Below are positions 52,626-63,795 of a DNA stretch of 64,000 bases, in pieces. The stretch lies in assembly GCF_963169125.1 (NCBI RefSeq), contig NC_084801.1:75829696-75893695 (forward strand), given 5' to 3'. The stretch comes from Humulus lupulus. Taxonomy: Eukaryota > Streptophyta > Magnoliopsida > Rosales > Cannabaceae. The stretch's first letter is position 1. Each line of letters starts with the position of its first letter. The translations under genes were made by a program, and so were the position numbers. The notes under the pieces were generated by a model, which worked only from the letters and a program-made list of their open reading frames with translations, was not told the DNA's origin and searched no databases.

Positions 52626-55610
52626 TGTAATGCCCCAAATTTCCTAATACGGTTTAGGATCTTGATTAGGAGGCCGGGAGAGCCATAATTGATTTATTAT
52701 AGTATTCAATGATTATATGCATGTTTATGTGAATTATATTATTATATGATGGTGAATGCATGCATATGGGCTCATATTTTAATTGCAAGGGCATTTTAGA
52801 AATTTGGCCGTTGGGGGCGTGATTGTGTAATTTCATGCATATGGGTGAATTATAATTTTACCACATTATATGTGGATTGGTTCAAGCCATTCGACATGAG
52901 ACGATCATGGGAATGCAAGTTTTCGGTCTAGTCATAGCGGGATTAAGTTCGAGGCTCGGGGTGAGTCTCGGGGTCATTTTGATGATTAGAACATTACCGG
53001 GAATTAAAGGGTAATGGGATATGATTTGTTGGTACTTGATAATTTTGAGAATAACGGGAAATGGAGGGTGTTAATTATAATTAACGAGACAGGCGGGAAA
53101 GGATGATTTTACCCTTGGGAGTGTTTAGAAGCTTTAATTTGACCTAGGGGCAAAATGGTCTTTTCACCCCTAAGATATATATCAGCCCATTTAGTTTAGA
53201 AGGCTGTGGAAAAGTGTAAACCAGAGCATCCTCATCTTCAGTCCTTCTCTCCTTCCCGTACACCATTTCTCCTCTTCCATCCTTTGGAATTTTTGAAGCC
53301 AACTTGAAGAACCAAGCTAGGAGATCAAAGGTGGGGGCTTAGGAACTTAGTTCAAACATTGAAGAGGACTCAAATCCAACTTGAGGTAAGGTTTCATCCA
53401 AGAACTTAAGCTTTACCCTGTTTTACAAGTTAGTTTTCAGTTGGGAATTTGAGATGTTAGTTGTGAGAATTCATGGAAGTTCTTGTGTAAGATTGCTTGG
53501 GTTTTGATGAGGGTGTGGTGTAGATGAGGGTTGGGGGTTGAGTTTAATGTTTTGATGATGTTTGCGGTTGATTTGGAGGTTTGTTTTTCAAGGGAAATCG
53601 CAGGGGAAAAGACCAGAAAAGTTTCTGGTCTGCTGATGGCGCCCCAGCGCTAGGCAGAGCTGTCTCTGGAGCTCTCTGACTTTGGGGCAGCGCCCCAGCG
53701 CTAGTGCACTTTCCAGCAAGCATATTTTAGGGCTTGGGAGGACTTTTAAGGCTCGGGGGTTGGTTCCTTTACCCCGTTTGGGTGGATTGAGAGTCCCGAG
53801 AGTGTGGGATGGATCCCGGGAGTGAGGTTTTAGATTATAAACCTTTCTATGATTTATTTTATTGATGGGATTCCATATTTGGTTATGACTAGGTGACCGC
53901 TAAACGACCAAAGGATTGATCATTCTCAAGGGTCGTTCTTTTACTAATTCTTGCTCGAACCCGAGGTAAGAAAACTGCACCCCATGTGTGACATGCACGG
54001 CTATGATTGATGCATGATGGATGTTTAAATGTGAACATTGATAGCATAATGAATGCTTAGCAATTTTTTTCCATTTGTATATGATTATTATTGAGGCATG
54101 CTGGATGATTAAGTGTGATGCATGTGATGCATGAGAAACATGTGATTATGGCATGCCATGAATGATGAATATGGCATTGGTCAGAGGTTGAGTCTTTGTG
54201 TTTGTGCACAGTCATGGTTATAATGGCAACTGTTAGGTACGCATGCTAAATGCCCTACTTTGGATAATTGGCATATGATACGCATTGATAGAGTTGCTTA
54301 CATGTGCATGGTACTGAGTAATTAGTCAGATTTGGCAAAGGTGTTAGTATCAACTGTGAAGCTGTGACTCACTAGTCAGGTTCAGCAGTGGTACTGGGCA
54401 CTGGTCACATTGTGCTAACTCACTAGTCAGGACAACCCTAGTGTGTTTAGTGCAAGCTATGTCGATTAGACCTAATCGACCTTCTATATTGAATGACTCA
54501 AAGAGCATTAATGCAGGACCGACCTCAAGTTCGATAAATATAAGCAAGCATTTATCTAGCCAAAGGCTAGTCATTTAGAGCCAGGGCCAGCGAGCCCCGT
54601 GACTGTTAGGTCACATGGCTATGGGTACCGGCCCCTTAGTGACATGCTTTTGAGTCACTCATTTGATAAGAGCCATTGCAGGAAAGCCTAGATAATGGTT
54701 TAACAGAACCTCAAAGTGATATTCACCCATCTGATCAGAGCTATGAGCTCTATATGATCATTTTGATCATCATATGCATGGCTTTGGGCACTGAGGCCCC
54801 AGTGACTTGTTTGTTGGTCACTCAGCATGGTTTACCAGAACCTGTTGAAGGATAGAGGCTTACCCAACAGCCAGCCTTCCATTTGAATTAGTGACTTGCT
54901 TGTCAGTCACTCAGTATGGTTTACCAGAACCTGTTGAAGGTTAGAGGTTTACCCAAAAGCCACCCTTCCACTTGAATTAGTGACTCGCTTGTCGGTCACT
55001 CAGCATGGTTTATCGGAACTTCAAGTGTTGCAACACTCATCTGATTAGGATTGACTTGATAGTCCTCCAGTTAGAAGGCCAGGATTTCTTATCCTGGATA
55101 CCTCATCATTTGTTGGAAGTCATTTGCATGCTGAATAGAGCTATGATTGCTAGGCATGCCAGATAAGATTTGATATCATGATATGACTGTTTATGAGCAT
55201 ATGAGATTTATTGCTGGGCTTCGGCTCACGGGTGCTTTGTGGTGCAGGTAAAGGCAAAAGAAAGTGTGACCATCCTTGAGTTGGAGAGCTTAGGTGATGA
55301 CGTGTACATATGCAGCTGCTCGACCAATACTTGGGCGAGGTTTGAAAGTTGAACTAGGGCTGAACCCTGTTTTTTCGCTTAGAACGGCTTGTTGTAAACA
55401 CTTTCTTGTAATAAACTCTGAAATTATATTTTTTGGGATCCCAATGTATATATTAAACATTCTAGTGAAACGTTATACCTTAACCAAAGTTTTTAACCCC
55501 TAAACTGCTAATCATGCTTAGTTACACGTTTTTGGCCAAACGACTCGATTAGCGAGTTTAGCACTGTTTGCAATGTGCACTGTAGCGGTCCCTGGAGTTG
55601 GGGTGTTACA
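52626..55610 (+). repeat. 5' LTR of element E
   Basis: TGTAATGCCCC to GGGTGTTACA, 2985 bp. Landmarks: GAGACGATCATGG near 52898, TTGCTGGGCTTCGGCTCACG near 55210 followed by GCAGGTAAAGG, and TTGGGATCCC near 55433 followed by TATATATTAA. It includes an 89-bp tandem repeat with short palindromes (54801-55068). Confidence 0.93.
54801..55068. repeat. 89-bp tandem repeat in the 5' LTR of element E
   Basis: AGTGACTTGYTTGTYRGTCA starts units at 54801, 54890 and 54979, a period of 89 bp with just over two and a half copies. Each unit opens with an imperfect palindrome, GTGACT...AGTCAC. The same block is at 61421, 61510 and 61599 in the 3' LTR. A further palindrome of this type stands alone at 54639-54658. 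Confidence 0.88.
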
Positions 55611-55614
55611 ATTT

Positions 55615-55626
55615 TGGTATCATAGA
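55615..55626 (+). promoter_or_regulatory. Primer-binding site of element E (initiator-Met tRNA type, altered)
   Basis: TGGTATCATAGA stands four bases after the LTR end; the canonical site is TGGTATCAGAGC, so two or three bases differ. The position and the first eight bases are right. Confidence 0.75.
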
Positions 55627-56099
55627 ATGCCATGGTTTATGTGTTCCTGAAGATGAGCTGGGCATGTACACTCATCACTGAAGATAGCTTCACTCAAGGA
55701 ATGGTAACTATTTTCATAGTTATGTGCTTAGCTGCTTTAATAGATTGTGAATGCTTTACCTGCACATTGCATTAGGGAGCATGAGATTCTGATAGAGCTT
55801 GGCTCTTGACTATTTGATTATATGCTCCATGAATATGTTTATGAACATGATCATTTGATTACCTGCTTTGTGGTTACATAATTGTGATATTTGCATGCTG
55901 GAGTTGAGGCATGGTGTGAATGTTGCAAGAGCAGGGATTTTGATTGAGGTATGAATTCCATGGGAATGTTTATAGCACTGTAGTGATTTGTGAATGTGGT
56001 GTGGTAAGATTGATCCCATGGGGAAAGCTCATGATATGCTCATTGTGTCTAATGGGTCAAGTTATTGACTGCAGAGTAGGTTTATAGCCAAGGCAGATA

Positions 56100-57175
56100 A
56101 TGAGGCCTGGTGGTGGTTATTCAGTGGCTGGGAATTTCAGCCAGGGGTTGAGTTCTTCATCTGCCCCTCAGAGTTTTCAACAGATAGTCACAGATTTGCA
56201 ATCAAGATTGCAGAGGCATGAGAAAGAGATCAGGTGTTTGAGGCGACAATAGAATCTGTTGGGGAGCACGTCTTCCTATGTTGTGCCAGGAGTGGCACCA
56301 GGGTTGGCTCAGCCTAGGGTTGAGAGCAGATGGGAATTTCTCTGTGGAAGATTCCAGGAATATTACCCTCCAGTTTTTGAGGGAGGCCTAGATCCATTCA
56401 AAGCTGAGTAGTGGATGGGCATGATCAGTTCCATTCTTGACAGTATGGGGCTGGTAGGTCATGATAGGGTGATATGTGCTATATTTGTACTGCGGGATGA
56501 TGCCCAGACATGGTAGGAAGTGATATCCCAGATACGAGACACGACTGTGATGGATTGGAAAGAATTTAGGCAGCTGTTTAATGAAAATTATTACTGTGAT
56601 GTGGCCAAGACTGCTAAGATGAATGAGTTTCTGAATCTCTTTCAGGGAAAGGCATCAGTAACCGAGTTTGTTAATAAATTTAATGGGTTGACCAAGTTTT
56701 CTTTAGACATGGTACCCACAGATGTAGCTCGGAAGGAAAAGTTTGTTCAAGGATTGAATCCTGGAATAGCTCAGGGCATCAGAGTTGCCCCAGTGCATGA
56801 AGTCTCTACCTATGCTTAGGTGGTAGAGAAGGCTCTTGCTGTTGAGAGCATCAGAGATGAGGAAAAGAGTGCCACGAGACATGGAGCTCAGATAGTGGTA
56901 CCTCCACTTATTGGAGCAAGCAAGAAGAAAAGCTAGAAGCCTTACCTAGAGTGCGCTCGGTGTAAGAGGCATCATCTGGGAGAATGCCGAGCAAGGTCAT
57001 GTTTTGCTTGTGGCATGGTTGGACATCTCAAGAAGGACTGCCCAAGGCTAAGGGAGCTTGAGCAAAGGAGGATAGACAGCTCGACTCCAGCTCGAGTGTT
57101 TATTCCAGAGCAGACAGAGTCTGGGACTGAGACTAGCTCCTCAGGAGTGGCAGGTCAGTTTTCTAGTTTTTATTT
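56100..57175 (+). pseudogene. Gag of element E with several TAG stops
   Basis: One frame runs from the ATG at 56100 (MRPGGGYSVAGNF) for over 350 codons without a frameshift, interrupted by at least five stops that are all TAG (after LRRQ, FKAE, AQTW, STYA and KKKS). Three of the five replace expected Gln. It carries KMNEFLNLFQGKASVTEFVN and a zinc knuckle CFACGMVGHLKKDC (CX2CX4HX4C) at about 57000-57041. The lack of frameshifts against so many stops is unusual for neutral decay. Confidence 0.88.
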
Positions 57176-59231
57176 CTGAGTTGTGTTGATTGATTTTGGT
57201 ACCATGTTGTTCCTTTGTTTATTGCATATATAGAGGCATAAAGTGGACATGCTAATGACATCTGTACGGAGAGCTAGAGTTTTATGGCAGAGAAATGCAT
57301 AGAACTCTTAGCTAGTGTGGTGGATACCACTTGGATTGGGTCAGTGGGATCACGACAGGCTGGACTAGTCTGTGAGTTCTCGGATGTGTTTTCAGGGGAT
57401 TAGTCGGGATTTCCGTAATACGAAGAGATAAAATGGTGGTTTGATTAGTGCCAAGGATAGAGTTGAATTGAGGGCATTGTATTGAATGGCTTAGTAGAGT
57501 TGTAAGAACTCGAGGCTTAGATACTGAGTGAGAAGGAATTCTCAAGAGTTGATCTTCGATCTGGTTAGTACCAGTTAGGGATCAGGGGAAAAAGATATGC
57601 AAAAGGCTGTGTTTTTTATAGATAAAGAGCACTAGGAAGTGCTGGATTGTATTTTGAGGGTTTGTTTAACAATAAGTGTTTATGGATCAGATGAACAGAG
57701 CGTTAAAGGGATTATTTGAATGGGAATTTGTGATCGTCTGGGATGATGGTATCGTGATGTATTCTCTGTGGAATTCGCTAAGGTCAAGGGTTACCTTAAA
57801 AGGTGGGAGTGTCCTTGGATGGGCATGGTATTATATGTGTTTTGTGGAAAGAGTTCTGAGTTTCTGTTTACAGATCAGAATCAATTGGTAGGTTGTTATG
57901 ACACCTCAGTGATACAAAGAAAATATTACTTATGTAACACGTTGGTGAAAGAACTTGACCAGAACTAGAGTAAAGTTTCTGGTGGGACAAAGGCCAGTTC
58001 TGTGCTTGAGATTATTATCTCAGAGGAGCTAAAAAGGAAAGATGACTAAGTGAATCTCAGATAGGAAAGATTGAATGGAAGTCTTAGCTGGATTAGCTAA
58101 GGGTGATACAGTGTCAGGTATGAATCTGTTGTGATGTAAGGGTCATAAAGATCAGACTTGGGGTCTGATGGGCACTGAGATTAAATGGGAGATTCTGGAT
58201 GAATCTCATGTTACTTTCTTTTCTCTTCATTCAGGCATCATGTCAATGTACTAGTGTATGAGAGCTTTATGGTGATGGCCTGAGATGGAGCGGGGCATAA
58301 TGGAATGCGTGATAAAGTTCTTAATCTGTTAGCAGATTCAGACAAGGTATCAGGAAATCAGTAAGGTCGTTGCAGCCTTTGAGTATTTTGCAGTGGGAAT
58401 AAGAAAGCATCGTGATGGGTTTCCCGGTGGGGCTACCCAGGAAAGTGGGTCAGCATTTTTTATTTGGGCTCTTGTGGACCAGTGTCCAGATCTTTATGTG
58501 AAAGAGATAATTTGCCTTCTTGAGGATTAAAGGTCTATCTTATTAGATGAAGACTTTATTGTTACTTTCAGGGTATGGAAAGGTGAAGGGAAGGCGATGA
58601 ATATACAGATGGAATTTCGTACAGTTAATTGTTCTCAGGCTGATGGTAATCAGAGGGAGAATTATCCAGAGTTGAACAGATACCTTATGAGATAAGGTAT
58701 GGTAGAACATGTTCGTCACCTGTTCATTGGAAGTAAGAGGGGTGAGATGTTATATCTGGATCATGCGATGGTTCAGGGGACCATTGAGATTAGCAGAGGT
58801 TGGAGCTTGGATGCTCACTTCCCAGAGTAAATGGGAAAAGTGTTACTGAATTGAAAAGTAAAAACATGGATTTCCGAGTAGGAAGTTATGTCTTCCTAAA
58901 GAATCACCGTGGAAGGGGTGATGAGTAAAGGGAAGTTGAGCCTAAAGTGGTATGGCAGCTTGAGTCCTGAATAGGGCTGGTCAGACTATCTTTTGTTGGG
59001 CCATAGCTTTGGCTTTGTCGGTTGTACATTGTGTTATGTACTTCTATGCAGCGGGCATGGGTTGAAAGAACTCATGAATTGAGTTGTGAGACTCTCAGGA
59101 ATAAAGTATACCTTGATTTAAGGTATGTTACAGAAATAGTGAGGTCGAGAGAACGACCTGGGAAATTGGAATAAGTTGTGCGGAATTCATATTACGGGCT
59201 ATTCAGATAAATTTCGAGGACAAAATTTCTG
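57176..59231 (+). pseudogene. Protease-RT-integrase remnants of element E
   Basis: Only scattered pol pieces remain: a protease-like VVLIDFGTMLF near 57180 (Asp-Phe-Gly), VDLRSG near 57549, an RT core FVIVWDDGIVMYS near 57728 with both Asp kept but surrounded by changes, and an integrase HHCC-like area near 58200-58330. The RT thumb, RNase H and most of integrase are deleted or beyond recognition. Frames shift often. It codes for nothing functional. Confidence 0.7.
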
Positions 59232-59246
59232 TAAGGAGGGGATAGT
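59232..59246 (+). promoter_or_regulatory. Polypurine tract of element E
   Basis: TAAGGAGGGGATAGT directly precedes the 3' LTR, after the TTTCGAGGACAAAATTTCTG block that also stands before the LTR at 8384. Confidence 0.85.
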
Positions 59247-62230
59247 AGTAATGCCCCAAATTTCCTAATAAGGTTTAGGACCTTGATTAGGAGGCCGGGA
59301 GGGCCATAATTGATTTATTATAGTATTTAATGATTATATGCATGTTTATGTGAATTATATTATTATATGATGGTGAATGCATGCATATGGGCTCATATTT
59401 TAATTGCAAGGGCATTTTGGTAATTTGGGCGTTGGGGGCGTGATTGTGTAATTTCATGCATATGGGTGAATTATAATTTTACCACATTATATGTGGATTG
59501 GTTCAAGCCATTCGACATGAGACGATCATGGGAATGCAAGTTTTCGGTCTAGTCATAGTGGGATTAAGTTCGAGGCTCGGGGTGAGTCTCGGGGTCATTT
59601 TGATGATTAGAACATTACCGGGAATTAAAGGGTAATAGGATATGATTTGTTGGTACTTGATAATTTTGAGAATAACGGGAAATGGAGGGTGTTAATTATA
59701 ATTAACGAGACAGGCGGGAAAGGACGATTTTACCCTTGGGAGTTTTTAGAAGCTTTAATTTGACCTAGGGGCAAAATGGTCTTTTCACCCCTAAGATATA
59801 TATCAGCCCATTTAGTTTAGAAGGCTGTGGAAAAGTGTAAACCAAAGCATCCTCATCTTCAGTCCTTCTCTCCTTCCCGTACACCATTTCTCCTCTTCCA
59901 TCCTTTGGAATTTTTGAAGCCAACTTGTAGAACCAAGCTAGGAGATCAAAGGTGGGGGCTTAGGAACTTAGTTCAAACATTGAAGAGGACTCAAATCCAA
60001 CTTGAGGTAAGGTTTCATCCAAGAACTTAAGCTTTACCCTGTTTTACAAGTTAGTTTTCAGTTGGGAATTTGAGATGTTAGTTGTGAGAATTCATGGAAG
60101 TTCTTGTGTAAGATTGCTTGGGTTTTGATGAGGGTGTGGTGTAGATGAGGGTTGGGGGTTGAGTTTGATGTTTTGATGATGTTTGCGGTTGATTTGGAGG
60201 TTTGTTTTTCAAGGGAAATCGCAGGGGAGAAGACCAGAAAAGTTTCTGGTCTGCTGATGGCGCCCCAGCGCTAGGCAGAGCTGTCTCTGGAGCTCTCTGA
60301 CTTTGGGGCAGCGCCCCAGCGCTAGTGCACTTTCCAGCAAGCATATTTTAGGGCTTGGGAGGACTTTTAAGGCTCGGGGGTTGGTTCCTTTACCCCGTTT
60401 GGGTGGATTGAGAGTCCCAAGAGTGTGGGATGGATCCCGGGAGTGAGGTTTTAGATTATAAACCTTTCTATGATTTATTTTATTGATGGGATTCCATATT
60501 TGGTTATGACTAGGTGACCGCTAAACGACCAAAGGACTGATCATTCTCAAGGGTCGTTCTTTTACTAATTCTTGCTCGAACCCGAGGTAAGAAAACTGAA
60601 CCCCATGTGTGACATGCACGGCTATGATTGATGCATGATGGATGTTTAAATGTGAACATTGATAGCATAATGAATGCTTGGCAATTTTTTCCCATTTGTA
60701 TATGATTATTATTGAGGCATGCTGGATGATTAAGTGTGATGCATGTGATGCACGAGAAACATGTGATTATGGCATGCCATGAATGATGAATATGGCATTG
60801 GTCAGAGGTTGAGTCTCTGTGTTTGTGCACAGTCATGGCTATATTGGCAACTATTAGGTAAGCATGCTAAATGCCCTACTTTGGATAATTGGCATATGAT
60901 ACGCATTGATAGCGTTGCTTACATGTGCATGGTACTGACTAATTAATCAGATTTGGCAAAGGTGTTAGTATCAACTGTGAAGCTGTGACTCACTAGTCAG
61001 GTTCGGCAATGGTACTGGGCACTGGTCACATTGTGCTAACTCACTAGTCAGGACAACCCTAGTGTTTTAGTGCAAGCTATGTCAATTAGACCTAATCGAC
61101 CTTCTATATTGAATGACTCAAAGAGCATTAATGCAGGACCGACCTCAAGTTCGATGAATATAAACAAGCGTTTATCTAGCTAAAGGCTAGTCATTTAGAG
61201 CCAGGGCCAGCGATCCCAGTGACTGTTAGGTCACATGGCTATGGGTACCGGCCCCTTAGTGACATGCTTGTGAGTCACTCATTTGATAAGAGCCATTGCA
61301 GGAAAGCCTAGATAATGGTTTACCAGAACCTCAAAGTGATATTCACCCATCTGATCAGAGCTATGAGCTCTGTATGATCATTTTGATCATCATATGCATG
61401 GCTTTGGGCACTGAGGCCCCAGTGACTTGCTTGTTGGTCACTCAGCATGGTTTACCAGAACCTGTTGAAGGATAGAGGCTTACCCAACAGCCAGCCTTCC
61501 ATTTGAATTAGTGACTTGCTTGTCAGTCACTCAGTATGGTTTACCAGAACCTGTTGAAGGTTAGAGGTTTACCCAAAAGCCACCCTTCCACTTGAATTAG
61601 TGACTCGCTTGTCGGTCACTCAGCATGGTTTATCGGAACCTCAAGTGTTGCGACACTCATCTGATTAGGATTGACTTAATAGTCCTCCAGTCAGAAGGCC
61701 AGGATTTCTTATCCTGGATACCTCATCATTTGTTGGAATTCATTTGCATGCTGAATAGAGCTATGATTGCTAGGCATGCCAGATATGATTTGATATCATG
61801 ATATGACTGTTTATGAGCATATGATTTTTCTTGCTGGGCTTCGTCTCACGGGTGCTTTGTGGTGCAGGTAAAGGCAAAAGAAAGCTGGACCATCCTTGAG
61901 TTGGAGAGCTTAGGTAATGACGTGTACATATGCAGCTGCTCGACCAATACTTGGGCGAGGTTTGAAAGTGGAACTAGGGCTGAACCCTGTTTTGCCGCTT
62001 AGAATGGCTTGTTGTAAACACTTTCTTGTAATAAACTCTGAAATTATATTTTTTGGGATCCCAATGTATATATTAAACGTTCTAGTGAAACGTTATACCT
62101 TAACCAAAGTTTTTAACCCCTAAACTGCTAATCATGCTTAGTTACACGTTTTTGGCCAAACGACTCGATTAGAGAGTTTATCACTGTTTGCAATGTGCAC
62201 TGTAGCGGTCCCTGGAGTTGGGGCGTTACA
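59247..62230 (+). repeat. 3' LTR of element E
   Basis: It starts AGTAATGCCCC (a T to A change in the terminal TG) and ends GGGCGTTACA, 2984 bp. It is collinear with the 5' LTR. Seven of the visible differences fall in the first 200 bp; most later blocks differ by about 1%. Confidence 0.93.
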
Positions 62231-62235
62231 GGTTC

Positions 62236-62921
62236 CCACATTCCGATCCGTTGGTCATGGATGTTCAGATTTCCAACATGATGGTGAAAAGAGTACTGGT
62301 CGATACAGAAAGTTCAGTTAACGTCCTGTATAAATCTTCGCTGGAACGAATGAAGTTGTCCGTCAAGGACTTGGAGCCCTACAACCAAACAATTTATGGT
62401 TTCTCTGGTGAGAGACTCGCTCCAACAGGGTCAATCATGCTTCCAGTAATAGCAAGTACAGCGCCTGCTACCAGGACATTACTCACTACTTTCATAGTAG
62501 TTGATTGTCCTTCGGCCTAAAATGCTGTAATTGGAAGGCCCATACTGGTCGACCTTCGGGCCGTCACCTCTATATGGCACCTGGCCATGAAATTCCCAAC
62601 AAACGCAGGGGTAGGACGCGTATTGGGAAACCATAGGGAAGCAAGTGAGTGCTACAATGCCTCAATCACTAAGGCCAAGAAGGGTATGTCGAGGAGCGCT
62701 CCCCCAGAAAAGTTGCAGATGGCCATTGATGTACAAGCCCAATCAGGTGATGAACTCACCAAATAGGGTGTTGCCCAAAGTGAGGATAGAGACTTAGATC
62801 ATCGCTTTGGGGATTTTGAAGAAGATGTAGGACCTGTCGAGGACCTTGAGGAGGTCCAGCTTGACGAAGAGTTTCCGACCAGAGTTGTAAAGGTCGGCAG
62901 AAATTTAGAAGCAACAACAAA
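62236..62921 (+). pseudogene. Protease region of Tat-like element D (resumed after element E)
   Basis: FPHSDPLVMDVQISNMMVKR continues exactly the HVQF text cut at 52620. The protease motif reads VLVDTESSVNVLY where the intact copy has VLVDNGSSVNLLF, so Asp stays but Asn-Gly became Thr-Glu, which should abolish activity. A TAA at 62518-62520 (SA-stop-NAVIGRP) and a TAG at 62764 follow. It ends near VGRNLEATT, where a CACTA element begins; RT and integrase lie beyond the window. Confidence 0.85.
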
Positions 62922-63110
62922 CACTACTACAAAATACCCTTTACAAGACACTTTTTTAGGACACGCACATAAATGTGAGTCCTTAAAAATATTTATGGAG
63001 TTTTTAGGACACTTATTGAGAGTCTTGAGAAAACACAATTTAGGACTCGCAATGAGTGTCCTAAAAAAATAAGCGAGTCCTAAAAAAATCTGGGCTAAAA
63101 AATGGGTGTT

Positions 63111-63291
63111 TTACTTAACAATTTTAAGGACTTGTTTTGGGAGTCCTTAATACTCTTTTAGGGCTCGCTTTGCGAGTCCTAAAAACACCTGAGCTCAAAA
63201 ATTAGGAATGATTACTTTTAAGGACTTGCTTTGCGAGTCCTAAAAGAGTATTTAAGGACTCCCAAAGCAAGTCTTTAAAATTGTTAAGTAA
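63111..63291. repeat. Long inverted repeat in the CACTA subterminal region
   Basis: Arms of about 70 bp, 63111-63180 and 63221-63291, pair with about seven mismatches and one gap around a 40-base loop. Each arm contains its own GGACTTGC/GCGAGTCC mini-palindrome and the text AACAATTTTAAGGACTTG or its complement. It would fold into a strong hairpin. Confidence 0.88.
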
Positions 63292-63597
63292 CAGAACATA
63301 AAACCACTTATTGTTTAACATATTTATAAAATTAGTATTAATTAAAAATAAGTTGTTTTATTGATTGGAAAAATATTGTAAAATAATAATAATATATAAA
63401 TTTACTAGTTATAATTTTTATAATATATGTCATTGTTTATATATTTAAAATTTATATGAAAATCAAAAACATATTAATAAAAATAAATTAATATATTTTT
63501 AAAATAAAGTTAACTAAAGTGCACTTTTACTTAGTATTTAAATTAAATAGCAGTTTAAGTTTCAAATAACAATTATTATAAGTTTGAAGAGAATTTT

Positions 63598-63782
63598 TAT
63601 AGTTGTGATTTTTAAAATTATTTTTTATAGTATTAGGAGTATAAAATTGGGAGTTTTATAATCACATTTTTTTTATCTAAATAAAATTTATATAGTTGGG
63701 ATTTTTTAAATTATTTTTTATAGTATGAGGAGTATAAAATTGGGAGTTTTATAATCAGATTTTTTTTATCTAAATAATATAA
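63598..63782. repeat. 93-bp tandem duplication inside the CACTA element
   Basis: TATAGTTGKGATTTTTWAAA opens units at 63598 and 63691; the two copies share GGAGTATAAAATTGGGAG and differ by a few bases. AT-rich, non-coding. Confidence 0.85.
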
Positions 63783-63795
63783 TCTGATTTTTATT

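Larger units (their letters stand above)
52626..62230 (+). mobile_element. Full-length Del-type retrotransposon with decayed coding region (element E)
   Basis: Two LTRs of 2985 and 2984 bp, PBS, PPT and near-matching TSDs (AGTTC at 52621-52625, GGTTC at 62231-62235) define a 9.6-kb element inserted in the gag-protease frame of D. The LTRs differ by roughly 1-2% by eye. The 3.6-kb interior is too short for a complete gag-pol and is full of stops and deletions. This suggests a non-autonomous element moved in trans, or an old element with LTR gene conversion. Confidence 0.93.
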
